Assembly: GCA_012839585.1 (NCBI GenBank)
Contig: DUNB01000043.1
Location: forward strand, 1-64,000
Source of the DNA: Alcaligenaceae bacterium
Lineage (GTDB): Bacteria; Pseudomonadota; Gammaproteobacteria; Burkholderiales; Burkholderiaceae_B
DNA: 64,000 nucleotides
Direction: 5' to 3'
Below the pieces are notes generated by a model. It did not search any database. It was given only the letters and a program-made list of their open reading frames with translations, and was not told the origin of the DNA. A program made the position numbers and the translations under genes. Below, piece after piece: positions 54,544 to 63,800 of this stretch (the stretch's first letter is position 1; every line of letters begins with the position of its first letter).

Positions 54544-55539
54544 ATGAAATCCGCTGTCGTTTTTACTAGAGATAGGCCTTTTTTCGGGTCTAACATCACC
54601 TGTATTCCCCCTATCTATATGATCCATAAATACCTAGAGTGCAAAGAAATATCGGTATTTATTACGACGGGATTAGATTATTTTTATAAACAAATACCCT
54701 GGATTAGCCAACACCACGAAAAACAAAGCCTACTTAATCAAATCCGTAACACACCGAAAAATAATGATTTAATCTATTCCATGAGACCTGGCATGGATAC
54801 CCTACCCATTATTAAAATAACAACCAAAACCAAAGCACTCGTCGGGTTTAGCTTAAGATCCTTTCTTTCAAATTATTTTTTTAACTATCATGAGCCGTGC
54901 GATACAAGCACCTATAGAGGCTTGGCACAAATCATGCCCTTGCACCACTATCTAAACCTACCTGAAAATCCTACGTATTATTTAAGAGAGGCGATGCTGG
55001 CTTTAATAGGTAAAAAAGTAGAAAAAGAACAAAGAATAAACATCATCCCTGGAGCTGGCGGTGGTGAGCATAAAAAATGGGGGGTAGAAAATTATTTAAA
55101 TCTGATATTAAAAATAAGCAACCTAAATAAAAACATTGGATTTAATTTAATTATTGGAAACCAAGAAAAAAAAGAAGCCGATTATATCCAACAAAAAACC
55201 AATCATTTAAACATCGACATTAAAATCTGCGAGAACCTTCCTCTAAAGGAGCTTACCGCTCTCATTGAAAGTGGATTGCTCACGGTCTCTAATGACTGTG
55301 GCCCCTCTCATATTGCTCAGTGCCTCACAGCTCCATTCATAGGCATCTACTTTGAAGAAAACAAAGAGTGGTTCTTAAAACATGAGCACAGCCTTGCCCT
55401 CTACCCAAACAACAAAGATATTAGGGCGGTTTCCGTAGACTTGGTTTTTGAAAAAACCAAAGAGTTACTAGGAAAAGTGAAAACAGCCCAAGAGCAAGAT
55501 AATGTTTCATGTGAAACCACAGCATTCTGTCACGCATAA
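54544..55539 (+). CDS. Glycosyltransferase family 9 (heptosyltransferase-like), AT-rich
   Basis: A 331-residue GT-B protein. The nucleotide-sugar side shows IPGAGGGEHKKWGVENYLNL near residue 168 and VSNDCGPSHIAQCLTAP near 251, typical of heptosyltransferases and other GT9 enzymes that build the lipopolysaccharide core. The N-terminal half is poorly conserved. The gene uses many AAA, ATT and TTA codons and is visibly more AT-rich than its neighbours, with no clear ribosome site. It stands alone between two terminators and is probably acquired. Sugar and acceptor unknown. Confidence 0.8.
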   Translation: MKSAVVFTRDRPFFGSNITCIPPIYMIHKYLECKEISVFITTGLDYFYKQIPWISQHHEKQSLLNQIRNTPKNNDLIYSMRPGMDTLPIIKITTKTKALVGFSLRSFLSNYFFNYHEPCDTSTYRGLAQIMPLHHYLNLPENPTYYLREAMLALIGKKVEKEQRINIIPGAGGGEHKKWGVENYLNLILKISNLNKNIGFNLIIGNQEKKEADYIQQKTNHLNIDIKICENLPLKELTALIESGLLTVSNDCGPSHIAQCLTAPFIGIYFEENKEWFLKHEHSLALYPNNKDIRAVSVDLVFEKTKELLGKVKTAQEQDNVSCETTAFCHA

Positions 55540-55583
55540 TCAAAACAAGTCTGTGTAACAGCATAAATACGCCGGCTCTAAAC

Positions 55584-55622
55584 AAAAAAGAGGTAGTAGC
55601 CATGGCTACTACCTCTTTTTTT
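55584..55622. terminator. Bidirectional intrinsic terminator after the glycosyltransferase gene
   Basis: A 38-bp perfect palindrome (core AGGTAGTAGCCATGGCTACT) with six A on one side and T on the other, between convergent genes. Confidence 0.93.
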
Positions 55623-55644
55623 ACATCTTTAAACAGCTTTTGAA

Positions 55645-56835
55645 CTACTTACGAACTTGTGCAATTAGCTCATCCAGTATCTGCAACGCCGTATCCAAAT
55701 CCTCTTTGCTCAGATTTAGTGCAGGCATGAAACGCAACAAATTAGGACGCGGGGAGTTCAACAACATACCTTCTGGATCGCGCAGACGGGCGGCCTCAAC
55801 CAATGCAGGGCCATCGTCTCGATCCAAAACCAAAGCGCGTAATAGACCTTGACCACGCTCTCCTTTGAAACCCCATTTAGCGCTCAAGGCCAGCAAGCCC
55901 TCGGACAGCTGCTGAGCACGCTCATTCACGCTTTCCATAAAGCCATCCGCTGTTAAGGTTTGCATTACCGCTACACCTGCAGCCGTCATGACCGGGTTGC
56001 CGTTATAAGTACCACCCTGATCGCCATGCTCAAAACACGAGACGGACTCTTTGGCACAGAGTGCGGAAAGCGGTACCCCAGCACCAATCCCTTTGCCTAG
56101 CGTCATGATATCAGGCTCAACGTCGGAGTGTTGATAGGCAAAAAGCTTACCCGTACGACCCATTCCGCTTTGCACCTCATCCACGATAAGCAGCATGCCA
56201 AACTCATCGCACAGGTCGCGTAGAGCCTGCATAAAGGCAGGCTCGGCAGGAATCACACCGCCCTCGCCTTGGACGGGCTCAAGCATAACGGCAACGGTTT
56301 TTTCATCAACCAAAGCACGCACTGAATCAATGTCGTTAAGTTTTGCTTTGGGGAAACCGTCGACTTGTGGGGCAAAAATCGTATCCCAACCAGATTTACC
56401 AGAGGCCGACATCGTGGCTAGAGTACGGCCGTGAAAGCTGTGTTCAAAGGTGATGATTTTGTACGCGCCGGAGCGATTTTTTTGCCCCCATTTACGCGCT
56501 AGTTTGATCGCCCCCTCGTTGGCCTCGCCACCACTGTTTGCAAAAAACACACGGTCAAAACATGAATGTTTTGTGATGAGTTTTGCTAACTCCATCATAG
56601 GCGCATTGTAAAAAGCCGGCGATGGATTCATCAGCGTAGAGGCTTGTTGGCACATGGCCTCTATCACGTTTTTAGGACTGTGACCCAAGGCATTAACCGC
56701 CCAACCCTGAATCATGTCCAGATAACGCTTGCCGTTGTGATCTTCGAGCCAAGAACCCTGGCCACGCACAAACACCAAATCTGGACGAGAGGTAATTTCC
56801 ATCAGTGCGTCAGCACCAGCCTGATCAAATTGCAT
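55645..56835 (-). CDS. argD: Acetylornithine-type aminotransferase (class III)
   Basis: A 396-residue PLP class III aminotransferase. GYL-type N-terminus RYLDMIQGWAVNALGHSPKN, FFANSGGEANEGAIKLARKW, IVDEVQSGMGRTGKLFAYQH and the PLP Lys in IMTLGKGIGAGVPLSALCA. It most resembles acetylornithine/succinyldiaminopimelate aminotransferases of Burkholderiales. Alternatives are ornithine or beta-alanine aminotransferases, which are hard to tell apart without alignment. It starts at ATG 56835; monocistronic, after a terminator. Confidence 0.85.
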   Translation of the reverse strand: MQFDQAGADALMEITSRPDLVFVRGQGSWLEDHNGKRYLDMIQGWAVNALGHSPKNVIEAMCQQASTLMNPSPAFYNAPMMELAKLITKHSCFDRVFFANSGGEANEGAIKLARKWGQKNRSGAYKIITFEHSFHGRTLATMSASGKSGWDTIFAPQVDGFPKAKLNDIDSVRALVDEKTVAVMLEPVQGEGGVIPAEPAFMQALRDLCDEFGMLLIVDEVQSGMGRTGKLFAYQHSDVEPDIMTLGKGIGAGVPLSALCAKESVSCFEHGDQGGTYNGNPVMTAAGVAVMQTLTADGFMESVNERAQQLSEGLLALSAKWGFKGERGQGLLRALVLDRDDGPALVEAARLRDPEGMLLNSPRPNLLRFMPALNLSKEDLDTALQILDELIAQVRK

Positions 56836-56912
56836 AACGGCAACCCTGTATAAAAAAAGAGAATAAACGCTTAACTATCAATTTTAGCGCATGCGTTGTG
56901 CTTTGTACCATT

Positions 56913-58073
56913 CTAGAAAAAATCCCCTAATGCCAATTGCATAGGTTGAGAATCAAAAGCCGCACAATCGGCTTCTGCTATCAATTTGGCGGCTCGCACC
57001 CCAATCAAGCGTAGCCTACGATCACGCAAGTGTGCGCGACGTAAGTTTTGACGTGCGTGATGGATAATATCTGAAGCCAGTAGCACTGGGGTATCCACCG
57101 TCAAGTCCCTGGTCAAGATAGAAAAGTCATCAAAGCGCAACTTAACCCCTATGGTCTGCGCTCTGTAGCCTTTTTGCCGCAGGTCTTGTTCTAACTGCGT
57201 ACAAATCGCTGTCAGCATGGCTGTCAATTCTGCACGGTCACGTCCTACGTGCAAGTCTCTAGAAAACGTTCTCTCTCGACTGATGGATTTGGGTTCAGAG
57301 GACAGCACGATGGGGCGATGATCTATCCCTTGCGCGGCCTCTTTAAGCCATTGCGCATAACTTAGACCAAAGCGATCCTGTAAAACAGCAGGATCTGCCG
57401 CAGCCAGGTCTCCGATAGTGTGTATATTTAGCTGCGCCAATTTTTTTTGCGACTTAGGCCCTATGCCATTCACTTTACCTACCGCTAAAGGCCAGATTCG
57501 GGTTGGGACATCGGTTAGATTCAGTACACAAATCCCCTTTGGCTTATGCAAATCGGAAGCAATTTTAGAAAGTAGTTTATTGGGACTAATTCCTACTGAA
57601 CAGCTTAATCCAGTTGCTTTAAATACTACTTCTTGTAATTGACGCGCCAGATCCTCCGAGGATTGAGGCAAATGCGTTAAATCAATATAGATTTCATCAA
57701 TACCTCTATTTTCAATACGATCCGATATGGTCGCTACGGCCTGTTTAAATAGGCGCGAATAATGTCGGTAAGCGCTAAAGTTAGCCGGCAGCAGATAAGC
57801 ATCTGGCGCATATTGCGCGGCCTTCATCAGCCCCATCGCCGAGAAAACCCCCAGTGCTCGAGCCTCGTAGCTCGCCGTCGTCACCACCCCACGTCCCACA
57901 TAATCACCCAAACGGGCATAACGCCAAGAGCCATCGGCCAGCTGTTTGGGCATATCCACATTTCGCCCGCCAATTACCACGACTTTTCCCAGCAATTCGG
58001 GGTAATGCAATAGCTCTACTGATGCGTAAAATGCATCCATATCGAGATGAGCAATTCGAGTAGAGTTTGTCAT
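56913..58073 (-). CDS. dinB: Y-family DNA polymerase (DinB/Pol IV-like)
   Basis: A 386-residue translesion polymerase. DMDAFYASVE (residues 11-20) and RGIDEIYIDL near 123 supply the catalytic carboxylates; helix-hairpin-helix KVNGIGPKSQKKL follows near 198, then the little-finger domain. The C-terminus QLALGDFF resembles a beta-clamp-binding motif. Two oddities: about 20 extra residues (PKQLADGSWRYARLGDYVGR) near 42-61, and RGIDE where SIDE is more usual. Loss of activity is not implied. ATG 58073 follows AAGGG. No LexA box was recognised upstream. Confidence 0.86.
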   Translation of the reverse strand: MTNSTRIAHLDMDAFYASVELLHYPELLGKVVVIGGRNVDMPKQLADGSWRYARLGDYVGRGVVTTASYEARALGVFSAMGLMKAAQYAPDAYLLPANFSAYRHYSRLFKQAVATISDRIENRGIDEIYIDLTHLPQSSEDLARQLQEVVFKATGLSCSVGISPNKLLSKIASDLHKPKGICVLNLTDVPTRIWPLAVGKVNGIGPKSQKKLAQLNIHTIGDLAAADPAVLQDRFGLSYAQWLKEAAQGIDHRPIVLSSEPKSISRERTFSRDLHVGRDRAELTAMLTAICTQLEQDLRQKGYRAQTIGVKLRFDDFSILTRDLTVDTPVLLASDIIHHARQNLRRAHLRDRRLRLIGVRAAKLIAEADCAAFDSQPMQLALGDFF

Positions 58074-58118
58074 GATTAACCCTTTATTAGCCCCGCTTTA
58101 TACATGAATCGTCTATGC

Positions 58119-58136
58119 TTAACGTTGACGTCTTAT
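58119..58136. promoter_or_regulatory. LiuR-like palindromic site, weak
   Basis: Core ACGTTGACGTC matches the liuR upstream core ACGTTAACGTC at 10 of 11 positions. It lies between dinB and the peptide transporter gene start. This may be chance. Confidence 0.25.
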
Positions 58137-58193
58137 ATTCAGCTAAGGCACTATGAGAAAAAAATCCGTCTATAAACCCAAGGAGAAGCCTTT

Positions 58194-59768
58194 ATGCATA
58201 AAAAGCTTTTGGTTGCTGCCCTAACGGCAGCACTATTTATACCTGTGGCCAGCCAGGCAAAAACGCTGCGCTGGGCAAGTCAGGGGGACATTTTAACCCT
58301 TGACCCACATGCTCAAAACGAGGGCATGACCATTGCTGCCAGCAGCTATGTATACGAGCCTTTGGTTGAGTACGATAAAGACTTTAAAATCATTCCAGCT
58401 TTAGCTACTGCATGGGAAAACACCTCCGACACTGTCTGGCGTTTTAACTTACGCGAAGGCGTTAAGTTCCATGATGGCGCTGATTTCACTGCGGATGACG
58501 TGGTTTTCTCCATCCAACGAGCCTTAGCTCCTACTTCCAACTTTAAAGCCTATGTCAACGGCATTAAAGAGGCGCGAAAAATCGACACCTATACGGTTGA
58601 GATTGAAACTGAAGGCCCTAACCCTGTCTTAATTCGTCAGCTCACCAACGTGTTCATCATGAACAAAGCGTGGGCAGAGGCCAATAACGCCACCGCCCCG
58701 CAAGATTTCTCGAATCAACAAGAAACCTACTCCGCACGTCACGCCAACGGCACCGGGGCCTACAAACTAGAAAGCCGCGAGGTCGATGTTCGTACGACTT
58801 ATGTTGAAAACCCAGACTGGTGGGGCAAAGACAATAAGCCAGGTAACGTCACCAAAATTGTTTACACTCCGATCAAACAAAACGCGACTCGTACGGCCGC
58901 CCTGTTATCCGGAGAGATCGATTTTGTGCTCGATCCACCCGCACAAGACTTAAACCGCATCAAACAGCAGGCTAAGGTTGTCGAAGGCAACGAATACCGT
59001 ACGATTTATATCGGCTTAGACCAAAAGAGCCCAGAGCTCAAATACAGCTCTATCAAAGGCACCAACCCGTTTGCTGACCTTCGAGTGCGTCAGGCGCTTT
59101 ACCTAGCCATTGACACCGAGGCCATCAAAAAAGCCGTCATGCGTGGATCTTCCTCGCCTACCGGCACCATGATTGCGCCTCAGGTTCACGGCTGGACCGA
59201 AGAACTCGCTAAGCGCCCTGCTCCCGATCTAGAAAAGGCCAAAAACCTACTCAAAGAAGCGGGCTATGGTCCTAACGAACTCAACTTCACCTTAGACTGT
59301 CCTAACAACCGTTATATCAATGACGAGGCTATCTGTCAGGCAGTGGTCGGTATGTGGGCGCGTGCTGGTGTTAAAGCAAACCTAAACGCCATGCCTCGTG
59401 CGACCTATTTCCCCAAAGTTCAGTCCTATGACACCAGCGCGTACTTGTTCGGCTGGGGTGTTCCCACCTTTGATGCGCTTTACACACTACAAAGCCTCAT
59501 GCACAGCAAGGGCGAAGGTGCCGATGGTTCCTTTAACTTTGGTGGCTACGAAAATGCAGACGTAGATAAGCTCGTTGCTCAGATCAAAGTGGAAACGGAC
59601 GAAGCCAAACGTACCGATGCCATCCATCAGGTTCTGAAAATCCACGCCGAAGAAGTCGGCCATATTCCCTTGCACGACCAAGTTATCCCTTGGGCAATGG
59701 GTAAAAACGTAAACGTAGTGCACCGAGCAGATAACCGTCTGACTCCGCACTGGGTGACCATTGATTAA
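58194..59768 (+). CDS. Peptide ABC transporter substrate-binding protein
   Basis: A 524-residue periplasmic SBP of family 5. The signal peptide (MHKKLLVAALTAALFIPVASQA) is followed by LRWASQGDILTLDPHAQN and GVKFHDGADFTADDVVFSIQ, standard for dipeptide/oligopeptide binders, and NFTLDCPNNRYINDEAICQA. The full operon of four downstream genes confirms the transporter type. The ligand (peptide, nickel complex, glutathione or opine) cannot be assigned from sequence by eye. ATG 58194 follows AAGGAGA. Confidence 0.92.
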   Translation: MHKKLLVAALTAALFIPVASQAKTLRWASQGDILTLDPHAQNEGMTIAASSYVYEPLVEYDKDFKIIPALATAWENTSDTVWRFNLREGVKFHDGADFTADDVVFSIQRALAPTSNFKAYVNGIKEARKIDTYTVEIETEGPNPVLIRQLTNVFIMNKAWAEANNATAPQDFSNQQETYSARHANGTGAYKLESREVDVRTTYVENPDWWGKDNKPGNVTKIVYTPIKQNATRTAALLSGEIDFVLDPPAQDLNRIKQQAKVVEGNEYRTIYIGLDQKSPELKYSSIKGTNPFADLRVRQALYLAIDTEAIKKAVMRGSSSPTGTMIAPQVHGWTEELAKRPAPDLEKAKNLLKEAGYGPNELNFTLDCPNNRYINDEAICQAVVGMWARAGVKANLNAMPRATYFPKVQSYDTSAYLFGWGVPTFDALYTLQSLMHSKGEGADGSFNFGGYENADVDKLVAQIKVETDEAKRTDAIHQVLKIHAEEVGHIPLHDQVIPWAMGKNVNVVHRADNRLTPHWVTID

Positions 59769-59824
59769 CAATTGAATAGGATCGTGGCGGTGGGCTTACC
59801 GTTCACCCCACGAGTCGCCCCCTT

Positions 59825-60811
59825 ATGTTGGTATTTATTCTTCGACGCCTGTTTCAAGCGATATTGGTGATGCTCACCGTTAGCTTGCTGGCGTTTATTT
59901 TATTTAGATATATTGGTGACCCCGTCACCGCCATGCTCGGTCAAGATGCGACCGATGCTGACCGTATTGCTCTACGCGCCAGTTTGGGTTTAGATCAATC
60001 CGCGCTAGTACAGTTCTGGCACTTTGTACAAAACGCCATCCAAGGCGAATTTGGTCTTTCTTTACGTCAAGGCCAAAGTGTGTCTGAGCTCCTTAAAGAC
60101 AGGCTCCCTGCCACGGTAGAGCTTTCCGTGGTGGCTGCGATTTTAGCCCTCGTCGTAGGCTTACCTTTGGGTGTTTATACCGCTCTGAATCGCACTGGCT
60201 TTCTTTCTCAGGCAATACTGGCTTTTTCCCTGCTTGGCATTTCCCTACCCACCTTCTTGATTGGTATTCTGTTAATTCTAGTGATGTCCGTACAGCTAGG
60301 TTGGCTACCCAGTTATGGGCGTGGCGAGGTCACTTATTTTGGGTGGTGGAGCTCAGGACTCTTTTCTGTGGATGGCTGGAAACACCTTATCTTACCCGCC
60401 ATCACCTTATCGCTATTCCAGTTAACGCTTATTCTGCGCTTGGTTCGCTCAGAAATGCTCGAGGTCTTACGCAGCGACTACATTAAGTTTGCGCGTGCGC
60501 GTGGCTTAAGCCAGCGTGCTATTCACTTTGGTCATGCCCTTAAAAACACCATGGTTCCCGTGATCACCATCACAGGTTTGCAACTGGGTGGGATTATTGC
60601 TTTTGCCATCGTGACTGAAACCGTATTCCAGTGGCCTGGTATGGGATTACTCTTTATCCAAGCAGTTCAGTTTGCAGATGTGCCTGTGATGGCCGCCTAC
60701 CTCTGCTTAATCGCTCTGGTCTTTGTGTGTATTAACCTCATCGTGGATCTGCTTTATTTTGCCGTCGATCCACGCTTACGTGTAGGCTTAAACCGCGGAG
60801 GGAATCAATAA
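59825..60811 (+). CDS. Peptide ABC transporter permease (DppB-type)
   Basis: A 328-residue inner-membrane permease, six predicted TM segments, starting with MLVFILRRLFQAILVMLTVS. The EAA-loop region is YIKFARARGLSQRAIHFGHALKN near 220, where the ATPases dock. It has the usual GDPVTAMLG-type N-terminal region. Its TAATG overlap with the next permease indicates coupling. Confidence 0.92.
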   Translation: MLVFILRRLFQAILVMLTVSLLAFILFRYIGDPVTAMLGQDATDADRIALRASLGLDQSALVQFWHFVQNAIQGEFGLSLRQGQSVSELLKDRLPATVELSVVAAILALVVGLPLGVYTALNRTGFLSQAILAFSLLGISLPTFLIGILLILVMSVQLGWLPSYGRGEVTYFGWWSSGLFSVDGWKHLILPAITLSLFQLTLILRLVRSEMLEVLRSDYIKFARARGLSQRAIHFGHALKNTMVPVITITGLQLGGIIAFAIVTETVFQWPGMGLLFIQAVQFADVPVMAAYLCLIALVFVCINLIVDLLYFAVDPRLRVGLNRGGNQ

Positions 60812-61722
60812 TGAACGCTCTCCAACGCTTTTGGGACAGCGACCTCGCCTGGGCTTGGCGCCATTCCCCCGTCGCTATTTTTGCAACCATCATGACGGGG
60901 TTACTCTTTTTTGGTGCTTTTGGCGCTCCCTGGGTCGCACCTCACAACCCCTTTGATCTCGCCTCCATCACCCTAATGGACGCCTTGCTGCCCCCCGTAT
61001 GGGAAAGCGATGGTCAACTGACTTACTTATTGGGTACAGATAGCCAAGGCCGGGACTTGTTCTCCTCGCTTCTCTACGGTACCCGCATTTCGTTGCTGAT
61101 TGGTTTTGCCTCTGTTGCCCTATCCATGGTGATCGGCATCTTCCTCGGTCTGATCGCAGGCTATGCCGGTGGTCGTATTGATGCTTTCATCATGCGTGTA
61201 GCCGATGTGCAGCTGTCCTTTCCTGCCATCTTGATCGCCCTACTGATTGACGGTGTAGCGCGTGCTGCGGTCCCACAAGACCTGCTAGATGTGATCGCCT
61301 TCCCCGTCTTAGTCGGGGCCATTGCTCTTGCCGGTTGGCCGCAATATGCCCGTACCGTACGCGGCTCTGCCATGGTAGAAAAAAATCGCGAATACGTACA
61401 AGCTGCCAAGGTCATTGGTGTATCAGGTCCCCGTATTATGTTTAGCCACGTACTGCCCAATGTGATGGGGCCGGTCTTGGTATTAGCTACGGTTCATCTG
61501 GCGACCGCGATTATTACCGAAGCCACCCTCTCCTTTTTAGGCGTAGGTGTACCGCCTACCTCTCCCTCTTTAGGAACCTTAATCCGTATTGGTAATGACT
61601 TCCTTTTCTCTGGTGAGTGGTGGATTACGATCTTCCCTGGGCTGGTATTAATTTTGCTAGTTCTTTCTGTAAACCTATTAGGTGATTGGTTGCGCGATGC
61701 GCTCAATCCGCGATTGAATTGA
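60811..61722 (+). CDS. Peptide ABC transporter permease (DppC-type)
   Basis: A 303-residue permease with five to six TM segments. GTDSQGRDLFSSLLYGTRIS is the DppC-type periplasmic segment, and REYVQAAKVIGVSGPRIMFSH is the EAA loop. The Pro-rich insertion after TM1 (LMDALLPPVWE) is of usual type. Forms a heterodimer with the previous permease. It is one base apart from the next gene. Confidence 0.92.
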   Translation: MNALQRFWDSDLAWAWRHSPVAIFATIMTGLLFFGAFGAPWVAPHNPFDLASITLMDALLPPVWESDGQLTYLLGTDSQGRDLFSSLLYGTRISLLIGFASVALSMVIGIFLGLIAGYAGGRIDAFIMRVADVQLSFPAILIALLIDGVARAAVPQDLLDVIAFPVLVGAIALAGWPQYARTVRGSAMVEKNREYVQAAKVIGVSGPRIMFSHVLPNVMGPVLVLATVHLATAIITEATLSFLGVGVPPTSPSLGTLIRIGNDFLFSGEWWITIFPGLVLILLVLSVNLLGDWLRDALNPRLN

Positions 61723-61723
61723 T

Positions 61724-62695
61724 ATGAGCGCATTACTCGAAGTCAAAAACCTGAAAGTTGAATTCCCTACCCGACGTGGGGTGCTTACCGCGCTTAACGA
61801 TGTTTCCTTTGATATCAAAAGCGGGGAAGTCTTAGGTGTAGTGGGTGAATCCGGTGCGGGCAAATCCCTGACCGGTAGTTCCATCATTGGTCTGCTCGAC
61901 CCTCCTGGGCGTGTTGTAGGCGGTGAAATTCACTTTAATGGACGTCGCATCGACAACCTGTCCGAGGCCAAAATGCGCCGTATCCGCGGTCGTGAAATCG
62001 GGGCTATTTTCCAAGACCCGCTCACCTCACTGAACCCACTTTACACCGTGGGCCAACAACTGACGGAAACCATCCAAACGCACTTGGACCTCAATCACAA
62101 ACAAGCCCGCGAACGCGCTATCGAGCTGTTGGAATCCACCGGTATCCCCGCTTCACGGGAACGCATCGATCATTATCCGCATCAGTTCTCTGGAGGGATG
62201 CGTCAACGTGTGGTGATTGCTCTCGCCTTGGCGGCGGAGCCTAAACTCATCGTAGCGGATGAACCCACCACCGCACTGGATGTGTCCATTCAGGCTCAGA
62301 TCATCGATTTGCTTAAAAAGCTCTGTAAAGAGCACGGCACGTCGGTCATGTTGATCACCCATGACATGGGTGTGATTGCAGAAACTGCCGACCGTGTTGC
62401 GGTTATGTATGCAGGCAGAATCATCGAGATTGGTCCTGTGCAAGACGTTATCCAACGCCCTTTACATCCCTATACCACCGGTCTTATGCGCTCTATTCCA
62501 GGCTTAGAGCCGGACGTAAAACGACTAGAGCAAATCCCAGGGACAATGCCTCGCCTTAACGCTATTCCTACTGGCTGTGCTTTTAACCCTCGTTGTAAAC
62601 ACGTGATGGATCGCTGTAAAGTAGAACGCCCTGAACTCTTAAATCTGGCAGGTCGTCAGGTGGCTTGTTGGTTACACGAAGGAGAGCAACCATGA
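61724..62695 (+). CDS. Peptide ABC transporter ATPase (DppD-type)
   Basis: A 323-residue ATP-binding subunit. Walker A GESGAGKS, Q-loop FQDPLTSLNP, signature FSGGMRQR, Walker B LIVADEPTTALD and the H-loop ITHDMG are all present. The C-terminal oligopeptide extension has CAFNPRCKHVMDRC, Cys residues typical of an iron-sulfur cluster in the Dpp ATPases. It overlaps the next gene by ATGA. Confidence 0.93.
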   Translation: MSALLEVKNLKVEFPTRRGVLTALNDVSFDIKSGEVLGVVGESGAGKSLTGSSIIGLLDPPGRVVGGEIHFNGRRIDNLSEAKMRRIRGREIGAIFQDPLTSLNPLYTVGQQLTETIQTHLDLNHKQARERAIELLESTGIPASRERIDHYPHQFSGGMRQRVVIALALAAEPKLIVADEPTTALDVSIQAQIIDLLKKLCKEHGTSVMLITHDMGVIAETADRVAVMYAGRIIEIGPVQDVIQRPLHPYTTGLMRSIPGLEPDVKRLEQIPGTMPRLNAIPTGCAFNPRCKHVMDRCKVERPELLNLAGRQVACWLHEGEQP

Positions 62696-63681
62696 GTACA
62701 CCTTTAGTAGAGGTCAAAGACGCGGCGCGCTATTTTGATGTGTCTCCCTCTTGGCTAGAGCGCGCGGTTTACCGCAAGCCAAAGGTATTATTACGTGCCG
62801 TCGATGGCGTTAGCTTTAGCTTAAAAAAAGGCGAGACCTTAGCTCTAGTTGGGGAATCCGGCTGTGGTAAGTCCACGGTGGCCCGTTTACTCACAGGGCT
62901 CTATGGATTAAGCCAGGGCACCATCAAGTTTGATGGCATGGATATTTCCACCATGACGCCCAGTCAAAAACAGGCCATGCGTCGTCGTTTGCAGATGATT
63001 TTCCAAGACCCTTACGCCAGCTTAAACCCACGTTGGCGTGTAGGTAGAATCATTGCCGAACCCCTCAACACGCACACGAACCTCAGCGCTGCGGAACAAA
63101 CAGAACGCGTTAGCGAACTGCTCACTCAGGTAGGCTTAAACCCCTCTGATCAAAACCGCTATCCGCACCAGTTCTCCGGTGGTCAGCGTCAGCGCATCTC
63201 TATTGCTCGTGCCCTGGCCCTGAATCCTGAGTTTATCGTTTGTGACGAACCCACTTCTGCCTTAGACGTCTCAGTACAAGCCCAAGTCCTCAACCTCATG
63301 AAAGACCTGCAAAGCCAACTGGGACTAAGCTATCTCTTCATTTCGCACAACTTGGCGGTGGTACACCATGTGGCGGACCGTGTAGGGGTGATGTATTTGG
63401 GTAGACTGGTTGAGATTGCTGATAGGGATGCCCTCTTTGCGACGCCACGACATCCTTACACCCAAATGCTGTTGGGTGCGATTCCAGATATGAGTGGTAG
63501 TGGCAAGGCTCGTACCCCCGTCGCCGGAGAGGTACCTAATCCGTTAAATCCGCCATCAGGATGTACTTTTCATCCTCGCTGTCCATTAGCGAATGATCGT
63601 TGTAAGCAGGAAAAACCTGAGCTCATTGATCATCATGGCATTCAAGTGGCCTGTCATGCCGTAGAAGAAGGTCGTAGTTAG
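62692..63681 (+). CDS. Peptide ABC transporter ATPase (DppF-type)
   Basis: A 329-residue second ATPase. Walker [27 protein letters not shown], Walker [20 protein letters not shown]. The Cys-rich C-terminal [16 protein letters not shown] is again present. ATG 62692 follows GGAGAG and overlaps the previous stop; the ORF-track start (62665) is inside dppD. A terminator closes the operon. Confidence 0.93.
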   Translation: MSTPLVEVKDAARYFDVSPSWLERAVYRKPKVLLRAVDGVSFSLKKGETLALVGESGCGKSTVARLLTGLYGLSQGTIKFDGMDISTMTPSQKQAMRRRLQMIFQDPYASLNPRWRVGRIIAEPLNTHTNLSAAEQTERVSELLTQVGLNPSDQNRYPHQFSGGQRQRISIARALALNPEFIVCDEPTSALDVSVQAQVLNLMKDLQSQLGLSYLFISHNLAVVHHVADRVGVMYLGRLVEIADRDALFATPRHPYTQMLLGAIPDMSGSGKARTPVAGEVPNPLNPPSGCTFHPRCPLANDRCKQEKPELIDHHGIQVACHAVEEGRS

Positions 63682-63757
63682 TCTTGTAGCAAAGACCGCT
63701 TTTGCGCCTATCAACAGGCTCTCTAATCACTCGGCTTATTGAGCAAAAAGACAGACC

Positions 63758-63788
63758 AAAAAAAAGGCACTGAAAAGTGCCTTTTTTT
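63758..63788. terminator. Bidirectional intrinsic terminator after the ABC operon
   Basis: AGGCACT-GAAA-AGTGCCT flanked by A8 on the left and T7 on the right. It serves the convergent partial gene as well. Confidence 0.9.
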
Positions 63789-63800
63789 CATCCTGCTGAC

